Below, piece by piece: positions 1 through 7,718 of a stretch of DNA of 64,000 bases. The notes under the pieces were generated by a model. The model had not been told where the DNA came from, ran no database searches, and worked only from the letters and a program-made list of their open reading frames with translations. Source of the DNA: Thioalkalivibrio sp. XN279 (GTDB lineage Bacteria; Pseudomonadota; Gammaproteobacteria; Steroidobacterales; XN24); assembly GCF_011089885.1 (NCBI RefSeq), contig NZ_JAANBD010000028.1, forward strand, positions 310,001 through 374,000, given 5' to 3'. Both the position numbers and the translations under genes were made by a program. Each line of letters starts with the position of its first letter. Positions within the stretch are counted from its first letter, which is position 1.

Positions 1-781
<781 letters not shown>

Positions 782-839
782 GCCTCGACCTCGGGGATAT
801 GAACTTTTTCCGGCTGCTCAGCGCGTTACCGGCAGCGAC

Positions 840-869
840 TATATAGCACGGGCCCAAGCCCGGCTGCAA
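840..869 (-). promoter_or_regulatory. Probable sigma-70 promoter of clpX
   Basis: On the minus strand, TTGCAG (864-869) and TATATA (840-845) are separated by 18 nt, leaving a leader of about 55 nt before the clpX ATG. The -35 box overlaps the T-run of the clpP terminator, so clpX could be transcribed independently of tig-clpP. This is a motif match only. Confidence 0.5.
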
Positions 870-894
870 AAAGGCGGCCCCCGGCGGAGCCGCC
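868..894 (-). terminator. Rho-independent terminator after clpP
   Basis: On the minus strand GGCGGC (889-894) pairs with GCCGCC (873-878) around a GC-rich loop, and five T follow (868-872). It sits 33 nt after the clpP stop and before clpX, so it probably attenuates read-through from tig-clpP. A second hairpin, CTGAGGCCG with CGGCCTCAG, overlaps the clpP stop codon itself. Confidence 0.6.
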
Positions 895-927
895 CCCAGG
901 GGCATCCTGAGGCCGGTCCGGGCGGCC

Positions 928-1560
928 TCAGCTGCCCTTCTCGCCCTGCAGCGGCAGCGCCTCGCCGCGGCGGGTCAGGACGCGATCGACCAGGCCGTAG
1001 TTCACCGCCTCCTCGCCGCCGATGAAGAAATCGCGGTCGGTGTCCTGCGCCACCTTTTCCTTGGTCTGGCCGGTATGGTGGGCCAGGATCTCGTTCAGGC
1101 GGTCGCGGATTTTCAGCACCTCGCGGGCGTGGATGTCGATGTCCGAGGCCTGGCCCTGGAAGCCGCCGAGGGGCTGGTGAATCATCATGCGCGAGTGCGG
1201 CAGGCAGAAGCGCTTGCCCTTGGCGCCGCCCGCCAGCAGCACGGCGCCCATGCTGGCGGCCTGGCCGCAGCAGATGGTCGACACGTCGGGCTTGATGAAC
1301 TGCATGGTGTCGTAGATCGACATGCCCGCGGTCACCACGCCGCCCGGCGAGTTGATGTAGAGGTGGATGTCCTTGTCCGGGTTCTCCGACTCCAGGAACA
1401 GCAGCTGCGCCACGATGAGGTTGGCCATGTGGTCCTCGATCGGGCCCACCACGAAGATCACCCGCTCCTTGAGGAGGCGCGAGTAGATGTCGTAGGCGCG
1501 CTCGCCCCGGGCGGTCTGCTCGACCACCATCGGCACCAGGTTCATCGCCGTCGTCGTCAT
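928..1560 (-). CDS. clpP: ATP-dependent Clp protease proteolytic subunit
   Basis: ClpP is the serine peptidase of the ClpXP/ClpAP complexes: two stacked heptameric rings in the cytoplasm. At 210 aa it has the usual length. The catalytic triad is visible: Ser103 in GQAASMGA, His128 in MMIHQPLGG and Asp177 in DTDRDFF, the same spacing as in E. coli. The oligomerisation motif SPGG is at about residues 71-74. Its ATG overlaps the tig stop by 4 nt (ATGA), so the two are translationally coupled, and clpX follows downstream. Confidence 0.98.
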   Translation of the reverse strand: MTTTAMNLVPMVVEQTARGERAYDIYSRLLKERVIFVVGPIEDHMANLIVAQLLFLESENPDKDIHLYINSPGGVVTAGMSIYDTMQFIKPDVSTICCGQAASMGAVLLAGGAKGKRFCLPHSRMMIHQPLGGFQGQASDIDIHAREVLKIRDRLNEILAHHTGQTKEKVAQDTDRDFFIGGEEAVNYGLVDRVLTRRGEALPLQGEKGS

Positions 1561-2870
1561 GCGCCTTCCTCCTGGTTCATGAGCTGGTTGAAGCTGACCG
1601 GCTTGTCGGACACCTTGGCGCGCTGCAGCAGCCAGTCGACGACCTGCTCCTCCAGGACCGCAGTCTCGACCTGGCTCATGAGCTCGCGGTTGGCGCGATA
1701 GACGCGAGCCACCGCCTCCGGGTCGCCGTAGTTCTCGCCGATTTCCTTCAGGCGTTCGTCCACCTTGGCGGGGTCGACGCGAATCTCGTTGCTGCGCACG
1801 ATCTCGCCGATGAGCAGCCCCAGGGCCACGCGGAAACGGGCCGGGCCCTCGAAAGGTTCGCGCGGCGGCAGCTCGGCCTGGCCTGGCTCGGCATTGGGGT
1901 TCATGCGCCGCGCCATGTCACGCCGCAGCGCCTCGATCTCCTGCTCGATGAGCGCGCCGGGGACCTCGAACTCGTTAGCCGCCACCAGCTTGTCGAGCAA
2001 TTGGCGCTTGACGATGTCGCGCACCCGCCCCGCCATCTCGTCGCGCATGTTCTGCTCGACATCCTGGCGCAGTTTCTCCACGCCGCCTGCCTCGATGCCG
2101 AAGGACTGCGCGAACAGCTCGTCCACGACAGGCAGGTGGTTCTCCTCGACCTTGCGGCAGGTGACCTTGAACTCGGCCTTCTTGCCGGCGACGTCCGCGC
2201 TGCCGTAGTCCTCGGGGAACCCGACCTCCACGGTGCGTTCCTCGCCGGGCGCCAGGCCCTTCAGCCCCGCCTCGAAGTCCGGCAGCATGCGGCCTTCACC
2301 GAGCACCACCGGGACCTCGTTCCCGGCGCCGCCGCGGAACTCCTCGCCGTCGATGGTGCCCTTGAAATCGATGGTGATGCGGTCGCCGTCCGCAGCAGCC
2401 CGCTCCACGGCGTGCCAGTGCGAGCGCTGCGCACGCAGCTTCTCGATCATCTCGTCGACTTCTTTCTCGCCGATCTCGGCGACGGGCTGCTCGACCTCGA
2501 TGCCCTCGTGGCCCTTCAGCTCGATCTCCGGGAAGACCTCGAACACGGCGGTGAAGCTGAGCGGCTCGCCCTTGGGCGCACTGTGGCTCTCGATGCGTGG
2601 CGTACCTACCGGGCGGAGCTTCTGCTCGGTGATGGCCTCGATCCAGCTGTCACGGATCACCTCGGTGACCACGTCCTCGCGCACCTGGGCGCCATACTGC
2701 TGGCGCACCACCTTGAGCGGCGCCTTGCCGGGGCGGAAGCCCTTGATCTTGGCGCGCCGGCCCATGTCCTGCAGCCGCTTGTCGACTTCGCCCTCGATCC
2801 GGTCTGCCGGCACCTCGACCTTCATGCGTCGCTCGAGACCCTCGGTGGATTCCACGGAAACCGTCACCAT
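1557..2870 (-). CDS. tig: Trigger factor (ribosome-associated chaperone)
   Basis: Trigger factor binds ribosomal protein L23 at the exit tunnel and shields nascent chains. The 437-aa product has the N-terminal ribosome-binding domain with signature GFRPGKAPL (residues 44-52), then an FKBP-type peptidyl-prolyl isomerase domain (about 150-240), then the helical C-terminal chaperone domain; length is normal. A GAGGA ribosome-binding site precedes the ATG. It follows tRNA-Leu(UAG) by 30 nt on the same strand and overlaps clpP by 4 nt. The tig-clpP-clpX order is the common gammaproteobacterial one. Confidence 0.97.
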   Translation of the reverse strand: MVTVSVESTEGLERRMKVEVPADRIEGEVDKRLQDMGRRAKIKGFRPGKAPLKVVRQQYGAQVREDVVTEVIRDSWIEAITEQKLRPVGTPRIESHSAPKGEPLSFTAVFEVFPEIELKGHEGIEVEQPVAEIGEKEVDEMIEKLRAQRSHWHAVERAAADGDRITIDFKGTIDGEEFRGGAGNEVPVVLGEGRMLPDFEAGLKGLAPGEERTVEVGFPEDYGSADVAGKKAEFKVTCRKVEENHLPVVDELFAQSFGIEAGGVEKLRQDVEQNMRDEMAGRVRDIVKRQLLDKLVAANEFEVPGALIEQEIEALRRDMARRMNPNAEPGQAELPPREPFEGPARFRVALGLLIGEIVRSNEIRVDPAKVDERLKEIGENYGDPEAVARVYRANRELMSQVETAVLEEQVVDWLLQRAKVSDKPVSFNQLMNQEEGA

Positions 2871-2900
2871 GTCATTCCTCTTCCATCAATGCTGTGAAAC

Positions 2901-2989
2901 TGGTGCGAAAGGAGAGACTCGAACTCTCACGGGGGATCAACCCCACCGGGACCTAAACCCGGCGCGTCTACCAGTTCCGCCACTTTCGC
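2901..2989 (-). tRNA. tRNA-Leu(UAG)
   Basis: The minus strand folds into a class II tRNA with a GCGAAAG/CTTTCGC acceptor stem, encoded CCA (2901-2903), a long variable arm, T loop TTCGAGT and anticodon stem CCGGG/CCCGG around loop TTTAGGT. The anticodon is TAG, which reads CUA and, by wobble, other CUN Leu codons. It lies just upstream of tig and may be co-transcribed with it. Confidence 0.96.
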
Positions 2990-3036
2990 GCATGCGCCGG
3001 TACCGCCGGATCCGGCCAGCGCCAGACAAGCCGCGA

Positions 3037-3042
3037 ATTATA
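3037..3042 (-). promoter_or_regulatory. Consensus -10 box upstream of tRNA-Leu/tig
   Basis: A perfect TATAAT on the minus strand lies 48 nt before the 5' end of tRNA-Leu. No convincing -35 hexamer is placed 16-18 nt upstream, so this is a partial promoter call. Confidence 0.4.
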
Positions 3043-3121
3043 ACTGATAACCAGCGATTCAGTCGCCGGGCCGGCGACGGCGGCCGTCGCCCGGGCCGGT
3101 CACGGGCCGATGCCACCAGGC

Positions 3122-3150
3122 TTGACGCAGAGTACTCTGCATTATAGAGT
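3122..3150 (+). promoter_or_regulatory. Promoter of the membrane protein/winged-helix operon
   Basis: TTGACG (3122-3127) and TAGAGT (3145-3150) are 17 nt apart, about 58 nt before the ATG at 3209. An alternative -10, TATAGA (3143-3148), gives a 15-nt spacer. The spacer is almost entirely filled by a 14-bp palindrome, the usual position for a repressor site. Confidence 0.5.
3127..3140. promoter_or_regulatory. Palindromic operator candidate
   Basis: GCAGAGTACTCTGC is a perfect 14-bp palindrome between the -35 and -10 boxes of the promoter for the genes at 3209 and 3763. Since the second gene encodes a winged-helix DNA-binding protein, autorepression through this site is the simplest reading; it is inferred, not shown. 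Confidence 0.45.
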
Positions 3151-3208
3151 TCTGGCCCTCTCTGGAATACAAGCCCATCCCGGCAATCACCGCCTACTGG
3201 AGCCACAG

Positions 3209-3766
3209 ATGCATACGCCCGACCGCCTGAAACAGGACCTCGACTTCGTCAGCAACGCCGTGCGCCGTGCCGAGAGCGATCAAGGCTACGCCCTGATTTA
3301 TTTCCTTTGGGCAGCACTCATTGCTGTTGGCTTCGCGCTGCCTGATTTCGCCCCCGGGCTCGCCCTGCCGTACTGGCTTGTGGCCGGGATCGGCGGCGGC
3401 GTCTTTTCCGCCTGGTATGGCGGCCGGCGCGCCAGCAAGGAAGGCGTGAAAGATCCTCAGCTCGGCCGGCGCTATGCCCTGCACTGGCTCTTGTCGGGCA
3501 TGGGGATCGGGCTCGTCATCGTAATGGGCACGACCGGCGCACTGCCGATCCAGCAGATGGCCGGGCTTATCCTCCTGACCACGGGCATGGCCTATGCGCT
3601 GGCCGGCGTTCATCTCAATCCGCCCCTGTTGCCGAGCGGCTTCATCATGCTGCTGGCGTCAGCCGTGGTGCTGTTCATCCCGCTGCCCTACGTGTGGACC
3701 GCGACCGGCCTCGCGGTTGCAGCCGCCCTGCTGGCTGCCGGCATACGCGCAGCACGCCAGCGATGA
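3209..3766 (+). CDS. Small polytopic membrane protein, function unknown
   Basis: A 185-aa protein with a short polar N-terminus (MHTPDRLKQ, about 30 residues) followed by four or five hydrophobic segments separated by short basic loops (GGRRASKEG, and RAARQR at the end), consistent with an inner-membrane protein. The ATG at 3209 was chosen over an upstream in-frame one because a GGAG lies 7 nt before it and the promoter is at 3122-3150. Its stop overlaps the ATG of the following winged-helix regulator (ATGA), so the two are co-translated. This pairing is seen in many bacteria, but I cannot assign a substrate or role. Confidence 0.8.
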   Translation: MHTPDRLKQDLDFVSNAVRRAESDQGYALIYFLWAALIAVGFALPDFAPGLALPYWLVAGIGGGVFSAWYGGRRASKEGVKDPQLGRRYALHWLLSGMGIGLVIVMGTTGALPIQQMAGLILLTTGMAYALAGVHLNPPLLPSGFIMLLASAVVLFIPLPYVWTATGLAVAAALLAAGIRAARQR

Positions 3767-4095
3767 ATCCACGCGAGTCAGAGGTACAGGCAGGGTTGTC
3801 AGGCCTGGATCCCGTGCTCGAGCACCGGGCGCGCCTGGCCGTCTGCGTGCTGCTATCCCGGCACGGCGAAATGAGCTTCGCCCGCTTCAAGAGCCTGCTC
3901 GAACTGACCGACGGCAATCTCGGCGCACAGATGCGCAAGCTGGAAGAGGCCGGCTATATCGAGCTCCGGCGGGAATTCGAGGGACGCAAGCCCGTGACCT
4001 GGTACCGCCTCACCGACGCCGGACGACAGGCCCTCAAGCTGCATCTCGGCGCGATGCGGGCCCTGCTGTCCGCGGCGGGCGCCAGAACGGACTGA
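3763..4095 (+). CDS. Winged-helix (MarR/HTH_34-like) transcriptional regulator
   Basis: A 110-aa protein that is essentially one winged-helix domain. The stretch MSFARFKSLLELTDGNLG matches the recognition-helix region of the HTH_34/MarR-like group, followed by the wing EFEGRKPVTWYRLTDAG. It lacks long dimerisation arms, as usual for this small group. The ATG overlaps the stop of the upstream membrane protein gene. The family usually binds palindromes, and one lies in this operon's own promoter (3127-3140). A strong terminator follows at 4122-4160. Confidence 0.85.
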   Translation: MNPRESEVQAGLSGLDPVLEHRARLAVCVLLSRHGEMSFARFKSLLELTDGNLGAQMRKLEEAGYIELRREFEGRKPVTWYRLTDAGRQALKLHLGAMRALLSAAGARTD

Positions 4096-4121
4096 GCGCA
4101 AGGGCAACAAGCTGCGGGCAC

Positions 4122-4160
4122 AAAAAAAGACACCGCCTCACGGCGGTGTCTTCCATTTTT
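4122..4160. terminator. Bidirectional rho-independent terminator
   Basis: A perfect 9-bp stem GACACCGCC/GGCGGTGTC (4129-4137, 4142-4150) with loop TCAC has seven A on the left (4122-4128) and a T-rich run on the right. It can therefore stop the winged-helix operon on the plus strand and the tRNA array on the minus strand. Confidence 0.85.
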
Positions 4161-4236
4161 TGGTGGGCCGCGAAGGAATCGAACCTTCAACCTGCGGATT
4201 AAGAGTCCGTTGCTCTGCCAATTGAGCTAGCGGCCC
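4161..4236 (-). tRNA. tRNA-Lys(CUU)
   Basis: Minus-strand cloverleaf with acceptor GGGCCGC/GCGGCCC, encoded CCA (4161-4163), D arm GCTCAATTGGCAGAGC, T loop TTCGATT and anticodon loop CTCTTAA, so the anticodon is CTT (reads AAG). Last member of the Pro-Arg-His-Lys array; the terminator follows directly. Confidence 0.95.
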
Positions 4237-4324
4237 GGATCGCTTGCCCCGTCCGACGAGGCAGGGGCGGAATTTTGGCGATGCGGGAGGCCTTTGTAAA
4301 GGCTTGCTCCCGTGCGCCGGAAAA

Positions 4325-4401
4325 TGGGGTGGACGATGGGACTCGAACCCACGACGACCGGGATCACAACCCGGGGCTCTACCAACTGAGCTACGTCCAC
4401 C
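4325..4401 (-). tRNA. tRNA-His(GUG)
   Basis: Minus-strand cloverleaf with anticodon loop TTGTGAT (anticodon GTG), acceptor GTGGACG/CGTCCAC, encoded CCA (4325-4327), and the His-specific extra G at -1 (complement of 4401) opposite discriminator C73 (complement of 4328). Third tRNA of the array. Confidence 0.96.
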
Positions 4402-4439
4402 ATCGAACGGCGGGGCATTTTACCCCGAATCACGGAAAT

Positions 4440-4743
4440 TGGCGCGCCCGGCAGGACTCGAACCTGCAACCCTCGGCTTAGCTTACCAACTACCGCTTTC
4501 GCGGCCCCGCAATACAGCGAGTTTGTGGTCTGGACTATCCCTTCGCCATCTCAGGCGCCGCACGTCTAGTCTCTACGGAGCCCCGCGTCGATCAGGTTGA
4601 TATCGGCAGGTTTCCACGGGATTGCCATCAGCATGACCTGTTAAGGTTTCCCCGTTACGGTGCGGTCCACTGGGGCGGTTCCGTTTTCCGCTCCAGGCTC
4701 CTCACTCAAAGGCCGATGCTCTGTCCGGTTGAGCTACGGGCGC
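4440..4743 (-). tRNA. tRNA-Arg(UCU), split by a group I intron
   Basis: The 5' exon (4743-4709, 35 nt) and 3' exon (4481-4440, 42 nt, with CCA) join into a standard tRNA-Arg: acceptor GCGCCCG/CGGGCGC, D arm AGCTC...AGAGC, anticodon stem TCGGC/GCCGA, loop CTTCTAA and T loop TTCGAGT. The spliced anticodon is TCT (reads AGA), and the loop matches E. coli tRNA-Arg(UCU) as I recall it. The break falls between anticodon positions 34 and 35, so a scanner that does not model introns will miss this gene. It lies between tRNA-Pro and tRNA-His, comparable to the argX-hisR-leuT-proM array of E. coli. Confidence 0.93.
4482..4708 (-). ncRNA. Group I intron (IC3-like) in the tRNA-Arg(UCU) anticodon loop
   Basis: The 227-nt intron has the diagnostic parts. 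P1: exon CCUU (4712-4709) pairs with internal guide GAGG (4703-4700), giving a U-G wobble exactly at the 5' splice site after U34. The last intron base is G (complement of 4482), the omega G. The catalytic core shows AGAGACTAGACG (complement of 4563-4574) and GAAGGGATAGTCCAG (complement of 4530-4544), whose AGACTA/TAGTC parts form the P7 guanosine site. These are nearly the same as in the Azoarcus tRNA-Ile intron as I remember it. There is no room for a homing endonuclease ORF. Self-splicing is expected, not proven. Confidence 0.9.
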
Positions 4744-4782
4744 ATGATCCGAATCTTCCAACATCCTCCCTGGCACGTTGAC

Positions 4783-4859
4783 TGGTCGGGGCAGAGGGAT
4801 TCGAACCCCCGACCTTCTGCTCCCAAAGCAGACGCGCTACCAGACTGCGCTATGCCCCG
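4783..4859 (-). tRNA. tRNA-Pro(UGG)
   Basis: Minus-strand cloverleaf with acceptor CGGGGCA/TGCCCCG, encoded CCA (4783-4785), anticodon loop TTTGGGA (anticodon TGG) and T loop TTCGAAT. First tRNA of the array, starting 24 nt after a well-formed promoter. Confidence 0.96.
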
Positions 4860-4882
4860 GCACGTGACCGGAAGGGCTGCGA

Positions 4883-4911
4883 ATGATACGCCCAGCCCCG
4901 GGGCCGGTCAA
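4883..4911 (-). promoter_or_regulatory. Sigma-70 promoter of the tRNA array with GC-rich discriminator
   Basis: On the minus strand TTGACC (4906-4911) and TATCAT (4883-4888) are 17 nt apart, followed by a GC-rich stretch with GCAGCCC before tRNA-Pro. A strong core promoter with a GC-rich discriminator is typical of stable-RNA genes under stringent (ppGpp) control; the control itself is inferred. Confidence 0.75.
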
Positions 4912-4993
4912 CGCGCGAAAGGGCAGTTTTTCTTGTCCGCTCCGATGCTTGCGTGAGACACTAGCGGCTTGTTTCCGGCCGGGTGCAGCCACC

Positions 4994-5848
4994 GTGACGG
5001 CACAGATCATCGACGGGCGGCAGGTCGCCGCCGACATCCAGCGAGACCTTCGCGCCCGCATCGAAAACCGCGTTGCAGCCGGCCGCCGCCGTCCCGGGCT
5101 CGCGGTGGTGATGGTCGGCGAGGATCCTGCCTCCGCCATTTACGTGCGCAACAAGCGCAAGGCCTGCGAGGACGCCGGCATCCGCTCGGTGGCCCACGAC
5201 CTGCCCGCTGACACCACGCAGGACACCCTGGACGCGCTCATCGCCGCGCTAAACACCGATCCCGTGATCGACGGCATCCTGGTGCAACTGCCCCTGCCCG
5301 CCCAGCTCGACGCGCGGCGCGTCATCGAGGCCATCGACCCGGCCAAGGACGTCGACGGCTTCCACCCCTACAACATCGGCCGCCTCGCCCAGCGCATCCC
5401 CCTCCTCCGGCCCTGCACCCCGGCAGGCGTGATGGCGCTGCTGGCGCACTACGACATCCCGGTGCGCACCCGGCGCGCGGTCGTCGTGGGCGCCTCCAAC
5501 ATCGTCGGCCGCCCCATGGCGCTCGAGCTGCTGCTGGCCGGCGCCACCACCACGGTCTGCCATCGCTTCACCCAGGACCTGGCCGCGGAGCTGGCCGACG
5601 CGGACATCGTGGTCGTGGCCGTGGGCAAGCCGGCCCTGGTCAAGGGCGCATGGATCAAGCCCGGCGCCGTGGTCGTGGACGTCGGCATGAACCGGCTGTC
5701 CGACGGCAAGCTGTGCGGCGACGTGGAGTTCGATGCCGCCGCCGAGCGGGCGGGCTGGATCACCCCCGTGCCGGGCGGTGTCGGCCCGATGACGGTGGCC
5801 ATGCTGCTGAAGAACACGCTGGACGCGGCGGAGCGGCGCGACTTCTAG
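4994..5848 (+). CDS. folD: Methylenetetrahydrofolate dehydrogenase/cyclohydrolase
   Basis: FolD interconverts 5,10-methylene-, methenyl- and 10-formyl-tetrahydrofolate with NADP and supplies one-carbon units. The 284-aa product has the N-terminal catalytic domain ([17 protein letters not shown], with Tyr and Lys in the active site), then [10 protein letters not shown], then the Rossmann part with [14 protein letters not shown] and the C-terminal [18 protein letters not shown] start at 4994 gives the family's usual N-terminus TAQIIDGR; the longer ATG extension upstream is low-complexity and not conserved. It is transcribed away from the tRNA array and converges on the DUF4382 gene. Confidence 0.97.
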   Translation: MTAQIIDGRQVAADIQRDLRARIENRVAAGRRRPGLAVVMVGEDPASAIYVRNKRKACEDAGIRSVAHDLPADTTQDTLDALIAALNTDPVIDGILVQLPLPAQLDARRVIEAIDPAKDVDGFHPYNIGRLAQRIPLLRPCTPAGVMALLAHYDIPVRTRRAVVVGASNIVGRPMALELLLAGATTTVCHRFTQDLAAELADADIVVVAVGKPALVKGAWIKPGAVVVDVGMNRLSDGKLCGDVEFDAAAERAGWITPVPGGVGPMTVAMLLKNTLDAAERRDF

Positions 5849-5865
5849 CAAGGGTTTGCGCCACG

Positions 5866-5894
5866 AAAAAGCCCCGCCGGCGAACCGGCGGGGC
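5866..5894. terminator. Terminator between folD and the DUF4382 gene
   Basis: A 10-bp perfect stem GCCCCGCCGG/CCGGCGGGGC (5871-5880, 5885-5894) closed by CGAA. Five A at 5866-5870 give a U-run on the minus strand, so it best fits the DUF4382 transcript; the plus-strand tail is only CTCCTCT-like, so folD may use it less efficiently. Confidence 0.8.
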
Positions 5895-5956
5895 CTCCTC
5901 TGCGCAACGGACGTGGGGGGCATCGTCCGTCACTTCGGAACGCTCAGGCGCCAGCT

Positions 5957-6922
5957 TTAATCCGCCGGCAGCACATCAACCGTGGTCGCGCCCGGAGCTT
6001 CCACGGGGACGTTCTCAAATGTCGTCCAGCGCATCGTGCCGAAGCCTTCCCCGTCTTCCGCCGTCGGGTCGTACTCGCTGGCTTCCGGTGAAACGTCGAC
6101 CACGTAGTCGCAGGTGAACGCCACGGTGTACTCGCCTTCCTCCAGGAAGGGGATCACGTAGGAGGCCAGCGTGCCGTCGATCTCGTCGGCCTCGAGCAGC
6201 TTGTAGACCAGCGGGTCGTCGCCGTCGGCCGGATCGCCATCCATGTCGTCCGGGTTCGCTGCGCCACCCTCGAACACGTACACGCCGCCGCTGCAGGTTT
6301 CGGCCTCCTGCAACTCGGCCAGGTACGCCAGGTCCACGGTGCCCACGACGCGGCCGACCAGCAGGCTGTCAACCATCCGCAGGGCCGGCTTGAGGATGTA
6401 GTTCGGCGCCAGGCCCGGGGGCGCGATGACGGACTTGCGCAGGTCGAAATCGATCACGATCTCGGTCGTGCCCTGCTGCGAGACAATGAACGGCCGCACC
6501 AGCTTCAGGCCGCTCTCCGACCCGCTCGGGATCCACAGCGGGAATCGTTCACCCGTTGTTTCCAGCCGGATGTAGGAACCGTCCTGCAGGTCCTGCTCGG
6601 CGAGAACTTTCAGGCGGATCCAGTTGTACTGGCCGGCGCCCAGCTCGAAATCTTCAAGCAGCGCCTCGGTCGTGCCGTCCTGCAGCTGCAGCAGGTCTAT
6701 CGACCTGGGCTCGTCATAGTCGACGCTGATCGGCTCGCCGCCAGCCGGCTTCAACTCGAGGCCAGTGAACACCACCACGACCTCCGCGGCATCATCCACG
6801 GGAGAGTCGGTCAACTGCACGGTGAGGAGACCGTTCCCGTCGTCCGAGCCGCCGCACCCCGCAAGCGCCAGCGCACCGGCGGCGAGGACCGACAGCCCAA
6901 GGGTTGTCTTTAGAGTTAACAT
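5957..6922 (-). CDS. DUF4382 domain lipoprotein, putative member of the ECF regulon
   Basis: A 321-aa exported lipoprotein: basic N-terminus, hydrophobic core and lipobox LAGC (Cys near residue 23), followed by a Gly/Asp-rich linker. The region from about residue 32 (LLTVQLTDSPVDDA...VVVVFTGLELKPAG) is characteristic of DUF4382, a family of secreted beta-sandwich proteins of unknown role. The C-terminal third is very acidic and may bind cations. It reads toward a terminator at 5866-5894 and away from the ECF sigma gene; both carry identical promoter boxes (7018-7045 and 7069-7096). A GGAG ribosome-binding site lies before the ATG. Confidence 0.88.
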   Translation of the reverse strand: MLTLKTTLGLSVLAAGALALAGCGGSDDGNGLLTVQLTDSPVDDAAEVVVVFTGLELKPAGGEPISVDYDEPRSIDLLQLQDGTTEALLEDFELGAGQYNWIRLKVLAEQDLQDGSYIRLETTGERFPLWIPSGSESGLKLVRPFIVSQQGTTEIVIDFDLRKSVIAPPGLAPNYILKPALRMVDSLLVGRVVGTVDLAYLAELQEAETCSGGVYVFEGGAANPDDMDGDPADGDDPLVYKLLEADEIDGTLASYVIPFLEEGEYTVAFTCDYVVDVSPEASEYDPTAEDGEGFGTMRWTTFENVPVEAPGATTVDVLPAD

Positions 6923-7017
6923 GAATCGTCTCCTTTCATCAGCAAGAATTCAGGTATCGGGTCGCTCCCCGCAGGGAAGCCCGCGAACCGGAGCAAAGCA
7001 CATGCTCCTTGTGTCTT

Positions 7018-7045
7018 TACACGAAGCAACCGGGGTTTTGGTTCC
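7018..7045 (-). promoter_or_regulatory. ECF-type promoter driving the DUF4382 lipoprotein gene
   Basis: On the minus strand GGAACC (7040-7045) and CGTGTA (7018-7023) are 16 nt apart, fitting the GGAAC/CGT pattern of many group IV sigma factors. The same boxes and spacing occur on the opposite strand at 7069-7096 for the sigma gene. Confidence 0.7.
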
Positions 7046-7068
7046 CTATGGCGGCGTGCCAGTCCACC

Positions 7069-7096
7069 GGAACCCTCCGGCAGCGCCGTTCGTGTA
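7069..7096 (+). promoter_or_regulatory. ECF-type promoter driving the sigma factor operon
   Basis: GGAACC (7069-7074) and CGTGTA (7091-7096) are 16 nt apart. The -10 box ends only 7 nt before the ATG at 7104, so the transcript would be nearly leaderless, or translation may begin further in. The match to the divergent copy is exact in both boxes. Confidence 0.65.
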
Positions 7097-7103
7097 GGGT
7101 CTG

Positions 7104-7718
7104 ATGTCCCCGCCAACTTCGCGCTCCCCGGACGACCATGCGCGCGCACGTGCGTTCAAGGAGTTGCTCGAGCCGCTGATCCCCGTCTTTTACCGTAATG
7201 CTTTCCGCTGGACGACCACGCAGGATCGCGCCGAGGACCTGGTGCAGGAACTGCTGGTCAGGCTTTATCCCCGCATGGACGAACTGGCAGGGCTCGATCG
7301 CGTGCAGCCCTGGGCGCTGAAGGTGATGTATCGCATTTTCGTCGACCAGCACCGGCGCGAAATGAACTCCCCGGTACGTTCGCTCGACGCCCTGCCCGGC
7401 AACCGGAACGATCCGTCCGAATCTCCGCTGGAACGCTGCGCCGCCGACGGGCCGGGACCGCCCGAACTGGTGGAGCGCGAGCTGACCGGGGAGCGCGTCG
7501 CGACGGCTTGGGCGCGGCTCGGCGAGGACCAGCGCGTGGTGGTGGCCATGCACGACATCGAGGGTTACGGCCTGGAAGAACTGGCCGTGTTGCTGGATGT
7601 CCCCGTCGGCACCCTCAAGTCCCGGCTGCACCGCGCCCGCGGCCGTCTGCGCGAGCTGTTGGCCGGGGAACCTTTTGCCGCGCCCGTTCGTGATCAAGGG
7701 CAAGAGGAAGCGAAATGA
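7104..7718 (+). CDS. ECF-family RNA polymerase sigma factor
   Basis: A 204-aa group IV sigma factor. Region 2 is at about residues 20-95 (AFRWTTTQDRAEDLVQELLVRLY for 2.1-2.2; WALKVMYRIFVDQHRR for 2.3-2.4) and region 4 at about 138-190 (DQRVVVAMHDIEGYGLEELAVLLDVPVGTLKSRLHRARGRLRE is the usual helix-turn-helix, quoted here in outline). The linker is long and rich in Pro and acidic residues. The stop overlaps the anti-sigma gene (ATGA). The exact ECF group and its signal are unknown. Confidence 0.93.
   Translation: MSPPTSRSPDDHARARAFKELLEPLIPVFYRNAFRWTTTQDRAEDLVQELLVRLYPRMDELAGLDRVQPWALKVMYRIFVDQHRREMNSPVRSLDALPGNRNDPSESPLERCAADGPGPPELVERELTGERVATAWARLGEDQRVVVAMHDIEGYGLEELAVLLDVPVGTLKSRLHRARGRLRELLAGEPFAAPVRDQGQEEAK

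Noticed and set aside
4441-4490. A truncated tRNA-Arg pseudogene
   Set aside because: The missing 5' half is present 227 nt away, and the intervening sequence has group I core motifs and exact splice-site features, so the gene is split, not broken.
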